The translations under genes and the position numbers were made by a program. 64,000 nt of DNA. Origin: Gemmatimonadota bacterium (GTDB lineage Bacteria > Gemmatimonadota > Gemmatimonadetes > Longimicrobiales > Gaopeijiaceae). The notes beneath the pieces are model-generated. The model was not told where the DNA came from. It did not search any database and worked only from the letters and a program-made list of their open reading frames with translations. The stretch spans positions 744,001 to 808,000 of the forward strand of contig JAWKQO010000003.1 of assembly GCA_041390105.1 (NCBI GenBank), written 5' to 3'. Positions 59,067 to 64,000 of this stretch are shown piece by piece (within the stretch, counting starts at the first letter, position 1; each line of letters begins with the position of its first letter).

Positions 59067-61625
59067 ATGCGCCGTCCGCTCCTCATCCTCGTCGCAGTCC
59101 TCCTCGGCGGCACCGCCTTCGGTCCCCGCCCCTCGCCGCTCCAGGGGCAGGCCCCGGCCGTCTCCAGCGCTGCCGAGACCATTCGCGTGCCCGGGCTGGC
59201 CGCGCCCGTCGAGATCCTCAAGGACCGTTGGGGCATCAACCACATCTACGCGGAGAACCAGGCAGACCTGTTCTTCGCCCAGGGGTACGCGGCTGCCCGC
59301 GACCGCACGTTCCAGTTCGAGCTGTGGCGTCGGCAGGCCACGGGTACCGTCGCGGAGATCCTGGGTGCGGCGGAGGTGGACCGCGACCGCGGCACGCGCC
59401 TTTTCATGTTCCGCGGCAATCTCGAGCAGGAGCTCAGCCATTACCATCCGGACGGGGTCGAGATCGTCGAGTCCTATGTCCGAGGCGTGAACGCCTGGAT
59501 CGAGGAAACGGAACGCGATCCCACGCTCCTGCCCGTCGAGTTCGAGCTGCTGGGCATTCGGCCGGGTCGCTGGACACCGGACGTGGTGATCTCACGGCAC
59601 CAGGGGCTGCTGGGCAACATCGGCGCGGAGTTGGGCTACGGCCGCGCCGTGCACGCGGTAGGCGCCGATCGGGTGCGCTCGCTCGAGTATTTCCATCCGG
59701 CCGCGCCGGGCGATCCCGACCTCACGCTCGATCCCGTCATCGACGGCTCGCTGCTCTCGCAGGATATCCTGCGGCTGTACAACGCGTTTCGTCGGCCGGT
59801 GCAGTTCCGGCCCGAACACATCGTCGACCCCGCGATGCGAAACCGAGCCGATCGCGACGCCGAGGACGGCTACGAGCAGCTCGCCGCGGCCACGCGTGCG
59901 GAGATCGACCGTCTGAACACCGAAGCGCGCGCCGATATCGGCAGCAACAACTGGGTGGTTGACGGCACGCGCAGCCTCTCCGGCTTCCCGATGATGGCCA
60001 ACGACCCGCACCGGGCGCAGGGAGCGCCGTCGCTGCGCTACTGGGCTCATCTGGTGGCACCCGGCTGGAACGTGATCGGGGGCGGGGAGCCGACCATTCC
60101 TGGCATCTCCATCGGGCACAACGAATACGGCGCCTGGGGCCTGACGGTGTTCAGCACCGACGGGGAAGACCTGTACGTCTACGAGACCAACCCGGCGGAC
60201 CCCGACCAGTACCGCTATCAGGGCCGCTGGGAGGATATGCGGGTCGTCGTGGACACGATCCGCGTCAAAGGGGCCGCGCCGGTCGTGGTCGAGCTCAAAT
60301 ACACGAGGCACGGCCCGGTCGTGCACGAAGACGCGTCGAACCACGTCGCCTACGCCGTGCGCGCCGCCTGGATGGAGATCGGCGGCTCTCCCTACCTGGC
60401 CAGTTTGCGCATGGACCAGGCGCGCACCTGGGAGGAGTTCGTGGAGGCCTGCAACTACTCCAACATCCCGGGCGAAAACATGGTGTGGGCCGATCGGGCC
60501 GGCACCATCGGCTGGCAGGCCGTGGGGATCGCGCCGATCCGACGCAACTGGAGCGGCCTGGTCCCTGTCCCGGGCGACGGCCGCTACGAGTGGGACGGCT
60601 ACCTGCCCATCAGGTCCAAGCCGCACGTGATCAACCCTGCCGTCGGCTACTTCGGCACTGCCAACTCCAACCTCACGGCGCTGGACTATCCGCACCGTCG
60701 TGAGGCCGTGGGCTGGGAGTGGGCCGACCCCTATCGATGGGCCCGCGTGAACGAGGTGTTGGACGGCGGGCGGAAGCTCGCGATCGCTGACATGATGCGG
60801 TTGCAGACCGACTACACATCGATTCCGGCACGTACGCTGGTTCCCCTGCTGCGGGACGTCTCGTCGGGCAACGCCACAGCCGAGGCCGCCCGCCGCATGC
60901 TGCTCAACTGGGGGTCGAGCAGCACACGCGATCCCGAGTCCACCGGTCCATTCGTGCTGGAGCCGACCTCGATCGAAGCGGGCATCTACGTCGCGTGGGA
61001 GCGCGCGCTGCGTGACGAGGTTCGCGACGCCATGGTGCGTCCGGGTGAGCGGGAGCACTTCGGATCGCTTTCCCTGAAACGGACCCTCGACTGGCTCACT
61101 GCCCCGCCGGGCGAGTTCGGAGCCATGGATCCACAGGTGACGGCGGGGCGCACCTCGATCGGTGACCCGCTCGCAGGGCGGGACGCGCTGCTGGTGAAGG
61201 CGCTGGAGGACGCGGTGGCGAGCCTCCGCCGACAGTTGGGCTCGGATATGAAAGGGTGGCGCTACGGCCAGGAGCGATACAAGCACGCGCTGATCCGCCA
61301 TCCGCTTTCCGCAGCGGTCAATGCCGGTCTGCGGGCGCGCCTGGATGTCGGCCCGGCTCCCCGCGGGGGCGATGGGTCCACCGTGGGCGCCACCGGCGGG
61401 GGGGACAACCAGACGTCCGGAGCATCGTTCCGGATCATCGTGGACACCGAGCACTGGGACAACGCGGTCGGAACGAACACGCCGGGGCAGGCCGGCGACC
61501 CCGACGATCCGCACTATCGGGATCTGTTCCCGCTCTGGGCGGCGGACCGCTACTTCCCGGTGGTCTATTCCCGGGCCCGGGTCGAAGCCGCCACCGAGTC
61601 CCGCCAGCGCCTCACGCCGCGCTGA
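59067..61625 (+). CDS. penicillin acylase family Ntn hydrolase (amide or N-acyl-homoserine-lactone acylase type)
   Basis: An 852-residue precursor with a signal peptide (residues 1-28, LLILVAVLLGGTAFG). The processing site that frees the N-terminal serine nucleophile is IGSNNWVV (Ser293), separating an alpha chain of about 265 residues from a beta chain of about 560. The segments NRSDR-like oxyanion parts and MVWADRAGTIGW are family features. Known members hydrolyse penicillins, acyl-homoserine lactones or cyclic lipopeptides; the substrate is not readable. The ATG at 59067 has GGAAGGA upstream. It is followed by lipoprotein genes but with a 207-base gap. Confidence 0.92.
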   Translation: MRRPLLILVAVLLGGTAFGPRPSPLQGQAPAVSSAAETIRVPGLAAPVEILKDRWGINHIYAENQADLFFAQGYAAARDRTFQFELWRRQATGTVAEILGAAEVDRDRGTRLFMFRGNLEQELSHYHPDGVEIVESYVRGVNAWIEETERDPTLLPVEFELLGIRPGRWTPDVVISRHQGLLGNIGAELGYGRAVHAVGADRVRSLEYFHPAAPGDPDLTLDPVIDGSLLSQDILRLYNAFRRPVQFRPEHIVDPAMRNRADRDAEDGYEQLAAATRAEIDRLNTEARADIGSNNWVVDGTRSLSGFPMMANDPHRAQGAPSLRYWAHLVAPGWNVIGGGEPTIPGISIGHNEYGAWGLTVFSTDGEDLYVYETNPADPDQYRYQGRWEDMRVVVDTIRVKGAAPVVVELKYTRHGPVVHEDASNHVAYAVRAAWMEIGGSPYLASLRMDQARTWEEFVEACNYSNIPGENMVWADRAGTIGWQAVGIAPIRRNWSGLVPVPGDGRYEWDGYLPIRSKPHVINPAVGYFGTANSNLTALDYPHRREAVGWEWADPYRWARVNEVLDGGRKLAIADMMRLQTDYTSIPARTLVPLLRDVSSGNATAEAARRMLLNWGSSSTRDPESTGPFVLEPTSIEAGIYVAWERALRDEVRDAMVRPGEREHFGSLSLKRTLDWLTAPPGEFGAMDPQVTAGRTSIGDPLAGRDALLVKALEDAVASLRRQLGSDMKGWRYGQERYKHALIRHPLSAAVNAGLRARLDVGPAPRGGDGSTVGATGGGDNQTSGASFRIIVDTEHWDNAVGTNTPGQAGDPDDPHYRDLFPLWAADRYFPVVYSRARVEAATESRQRLTPR

Positions 61626-61832
61626 ACCCCGGGGCGCTCCGGAGCCGCCCCACCCGGGTCCGCGGGGCCTGCCTGACACACCTGGGGGGTCGCGGCACGT
61701 ATCCTTCAGGGAGGGGAGGCCTGACGAGGCCTCGGTGCCGGAAGTGCACGGCACCCGCTCCGGAGCGTCGGTTCGGCGAGCGCCGCTCGGACGGAGCGAG
61801 GGGAAGCGGAGCTCGCCGATCGAGTAGCACCC

Positions 61833-62654
61833 ATGAAGAGTGCATCCCTGGCCCGCTCGGCGGCTCATCTCTCCCTGTTCGTCCTACTGGCCGCCGCCGT
61901 CTCATCCTGCGTGGTCATCGACATCTTCGATGACGATAACGAGGTCAACGACACCCGCTTCGAGGCCACTGCCTCGTTCCGGCACGTCATCGCTGCGGAG
62001 AACCGCTTCCGCCTGCGCCTCGACGGGATCAGCGGCGATATCGACGTGGCCGCGGACCCGGCGGCCACGGACGTGACCATCGAGGGCGACCGCACCGTGG
62101 GTTCGGAAAGCGTCGCGGATGCCGAGCGCCATCTCGACAACCTGGACGTGCGGGTGGAGACGTCGGCGACCGAGGTGCATGTGTCCACGATCCAGCCGGA
62201 GCACACGCTCGGGCGCAGCTACACCGTCGAGTACCGCATCACGGTGCCGTCCTCGTTCCGATCCACGATCACCAACGTGAATGGCAGCGTGGTGGTACGT
62301 GGGACCAGCGGACGCGTCGAGGTGACGCACGTCAACGGAGACGTCACGCTGCGCGACGTGGAAGCCGATGTCGACGTGAACCTGGTGAACGGCCTGATCG
62401 ACGCCGAGGTGGATCCGCCGCTCGCTGGCCGGGTCGAGCTCACCAATGTCAACGGAAACGTGCTGCTGAGCGTCCCTGCCGCCATCTCGGCCGATGTGAC
62501 GGCCTCCGTGACCAACGGATCGATCAGCGTCTCCAACCTCTCCATCCTGGACCCCATCAGCACCAGCCGCACGCTGCGGGGGACGCTGGGCGCGGGAGAC
62601 GGCGTGATCGAGCTGGTCACGGTCAACGGGAACATCACGTTGCGAGGCCGTTGA
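61833..62654 (+). CDS. DUF4097-like lipoprotein with repeated VNG strands
   Basis: A 273-residue lipoprotein (lipobox VSSC, Cys26) with an acidic N-terminus (DIFDDDNEVND). From about residue 130 a right-handed beta-helix-like series repeats the motif V-N-G: TNVNGSV, THVNGDV, NLVNGLI, TNVNGNV, VTNGSI and TVNGNI. This is the DUF4097/DUF4098 'adhesin-like' pattern, whose function is unknown. A hairpin GAGGCC/GGCCTC (61716-61733) lies 100 bases upstream. It probably sits on a cell surface. Confidence 0.82.
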   Translation: MKSASLARSAAHLSLFVLLAAAVSSCVVIDIFDDDNEVNDTRFEATASFRHVIAAENRFRLRLDGISGDIDVAADPAATDVTIEGDRTVGSESVADAERHLDNLDVRVETSATEVHVSTIQPEHTLGRSYTVEYRITVPSSFRSTITNVNGSVVVRGTSGRVEVTHVNGDVTLRDVEADVDVNLVNGLIDAEVDPPLAGRVELTNVNGNVLLSVPAAISADVTASVTNGSISVSNLSILDPISTSRTLRGTLGAGDGVIELVTVNGNITLRGR

Positions 62655-62767
62655 CCGGGGGGGATGGCTCCCGCGCGGGGGCCGGCCAGGCCTCGCGATG
62701 ATCGCTTTCGCTCGGTTTTCGGGCGTAGAGGGTGTGTTGTCGCGTTCCCTCTGCACCCGAGCCGATC

Positions 62768-64000
62768 ATGACTCGCTTCCCCGTATCTGCGCTCCTCCTC
62801 TGTTGTTTGCCCGCCCTCGCCCTGGTAGGAAGCGCGTGCGATTCGGGCGGTGACGACGGGATGGGACCGCCGCCGCCCTCGGCGACGGTGACCTTCACCA
62901 CGCCCGCGCCCACCCTCTCGCAGGGGGACACCCTGACCGTGGTGGCCACCGCGAGCGATGGCAGCTCGGTCATCTACAGCTCCGCGGACAACGCCGTGGC
63001 CACGGTGACGGCGGCCGGTAAGGTGCTTGGTGTCGGGGCGGGGACCGCGACCATCACCGCCGCCGCCAGTGGGGCCACGGCCACGCTGGTCGTGACCGTG
63101 CAGGCGCTGACCCCGTCGCTCTCCATAGGAGCGATCACCAGGAATGGGCAGCCGGTCGACCCGAGCCAGCTCTCCGGAGCCGTCGTAGTCGAGGTGAGCT
63201 ACGAGGTGGGCAACGCCTTCGACGGGGAAATCGTGTTGTTCCTCGACAGCCTCCCCGTGGGCCGGGCTCCCCTCAACGGCGGGGCCGGCCCAGCGCTCTC
63301 GGCGGCTGGGGACGCCCTGGGCGGCATGGCCGCTTTCCGCAACGTCACCCAGGGCGTTCAGGAGGTTCCGATCTCCATCAGCTCGCTCAACGTCGAGCAG
63401 CTGCAGGGCGGCGGGGTGAGCGTGACGGACCTGATCTCGAACGGGCCCGCCGTGCTGGGCGGGCAGCTGCAGGTCAACGGCGGCGTCGTCGGTACCCCCG
63501 CCTCGGGCACCGCCGTGGGGATCGCCAACCAGCCCGCGGCCTACGTCCACCTTCGCGGCCTCTCCACGCAGGGCACGAACGGCGAGACGGTGTTCGCGCC
63601 AACGGCCCTCGACGGCATCTACCTTCCGCGCGGCGACGGGCGCACTCTCCGGGCGCTGGACATCGACATCGAGAGCATCGAGGTCGTGCGCGGTCCCCAA
63701 GGGACCCTGAGATACGGCTCACAAGCCTCGGGGGGCGTGGTCAACGTGACCCTGGACTCTTCCAGATCCTGGACCCAGGGAGGGAACGCCGTCGGTGGGA
63801 TCGCCAGTCAGAGGCGTATCACCGGTGTCACCGCGTTCTATACCGACAACACCTCTCAGTCCGTCCAACTCATCAACGGCCTCCCTGGCTTGCAAGCACC
63901 GTTGCAGGGCACCGATGCCTACTGGGACCTGGCCGGAGCCGAGCACATCGCCTACGGCACGCAGGTCCTACCCAGTCAGACCTTCTACGTCCGGTCCGGG
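62768..64000 (+). CDS. Ig-like (Big_2) lipoprotein with embedded TonB-receptor-plug-like segment; 3' end outside window
   Basis: 411 codons are open to the window edge. The N-terminus is a lipoprotein-like signal (VGSAC, Cys24), then a Pro-rich linker and a Big_2 Ig-like domain (about 40-115: STLSQGDTLTV-type strand, SSADNAVATVTAAGKVLGV, GTATITAAASG). A second beta-rich domain follows (about 118-240). Residues 259-330 then read like the plug of a TonB-dependent receptor: a RGL motif, LDGIYLPRGDG (281-291), ESIEVVRGPQG (302-312) and YGSQASGGVVNV. What follows (331-411) does not look like an outer-membrane barrel. A lipoprotein signal is not normal for TonB receptors, so I call the whole an Ig-like lipoprotein with a plug-like insert. 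Confidence 0.65.
   Translation, partial: MTRFPVSALLLCCLPALALVGSACDSGGDDGMGPPPPSATVTFTTPAPTLSQGDTLTVVATASDGSSVIYSSADNAVATVTAAGKVLGVGAGTATITAAASGATATLVVTVQALTPSLSIGAITRNGQPVDPSQLSGAVVVEVSYEVGNAFDGEIVLFLDSLPVGRAPLNGGAGPALSAAGDALGGMAAFRNVTQGVQEVPISISSLNVEQLQGGGVSVTDLISNGPAVLGGQLQVNGGVVGTPASGTAVGIANQPAAYVHLRGLSTQGTNGETVFAPTALDGIYLPRGDGRTLRALDIDIESIEVVRGPQGTLRYGSQASGGVVNVTLDSSRSWTQGGNAVGGIASQRRITGVTAFYTDNTSQSVQLINGLPGLQAPLQGTDAYWDLAGAEHIAYGTQVLPSQTFYVRSG

Noticed and set aside
59592..61868. 758-codon minus-strand open frame
   Set aside because: It is antisense to the penicillin acylase gene, whose motifs and signal peptide are clear. The translation is His/Arg/Val-rich without domains.
1..64000. 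CRISPR arrays, insertion sequences, prophage or conjugative genes, rRNA genes
   Set aside because: No regularly spaced repeats, transposase or integrase motifs, phage structural genes or rRNA sequence were recognised. The only tandem repeats are the 22-bp triplet and the GGN tract.

Overview
The window is visibly GC-rich and gene-dense. It comes from a diderm bacterium: it encodes a TolC/adaptor/RND efflux set, a type II secretion/type IV-type pseudopilin and many Sec lipoproteins. I infer Gemmatimonadota or a close relative. The grounds are the FabI type (resembling the Bacteroidota form), a SufU-based rather than IscU-based SUF system, secreted six-bladed-propeller, PIG-L and penicillin-acylase-family proteins, and Ig-like lipoproteins. 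The phylum is an inference; no 16S or ribosomal protein gene is present. I see no insertion sequence, prophage, CRISPR array, rRNA gene or toxin-antitoxin pair. Most of this is ordinary chromosome. Thirteen gene junctions are 4-base ATGA or GTGA overlaps, so translational coupling is the rule.

Layout. 1-7300 (minus): a BMP-family lipoprotein, a double ATPase and two permeases form a nucleoside-type ABC importer, followed by a large PIG-L deacetylase cut by the window edge. 7350-8110: pterin-4a-carbinolamine dehydratase, then a promoter and tRNA-Glu(CTC) and tRNA-Val(CAC). 8487-14960: a membrane GGDEF protein, a swivel-first aconitase-family dehydratase, a secreted propeller and FabI. 15028-22155 (minus): a tight ligA-polX-CaCA exchanger-DUF2157-class III aminotransferase operon. 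22367-28994: M20 peptidase with a class V aminotransferase, a YCF48-like secreted protein, an ECF sigma/membrane anti-sigma/YbjQ cassette and a PBP4-type carboxypeptidase. 29065-35728 (minus): TolC-adaptor-RND operon and a patatin.

35800-42264: a complete SUF iron-sulfur assembly operon (sufC-B-D-Rieske-sufS-sufU plus a lipoprotein) with a recognisable promoter, a 13-bp palindrome just after it and a strong terminator hairpin. 42403-48224: a pseudopilin with a 22-glycine tract, then two paralogous membrane HD-GYP receptors flanking a small lipoprotein and an SRPBCC protein. Together with the GGDEF protein this gives cyclic-di-GMP synthesis and degradation within one window.

48288-58874: zinc alcohol dehydrogenase, thiolase, a CBM9-like/propeller lipoprotein whose stop codon lies in a triplicated 22-bp repeat, a methyltransferase, a peroxiredoxin, a thioesterase with a DASS transporter, and an overlapping trio (serine hydrolase, cysteine-less ArsC-like protein, alpha/beta hydrolase). 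59067-64000: a penicillin-acylase-family Ntn hydrolase, a DUF4097-like lipoprotein, and a truncated Ig-like lipoprotein that unexpectedly carries a TonB-receptor-plug-like segment. That last gene is the most unusual sequence here, and its 3' end lies outside the window.
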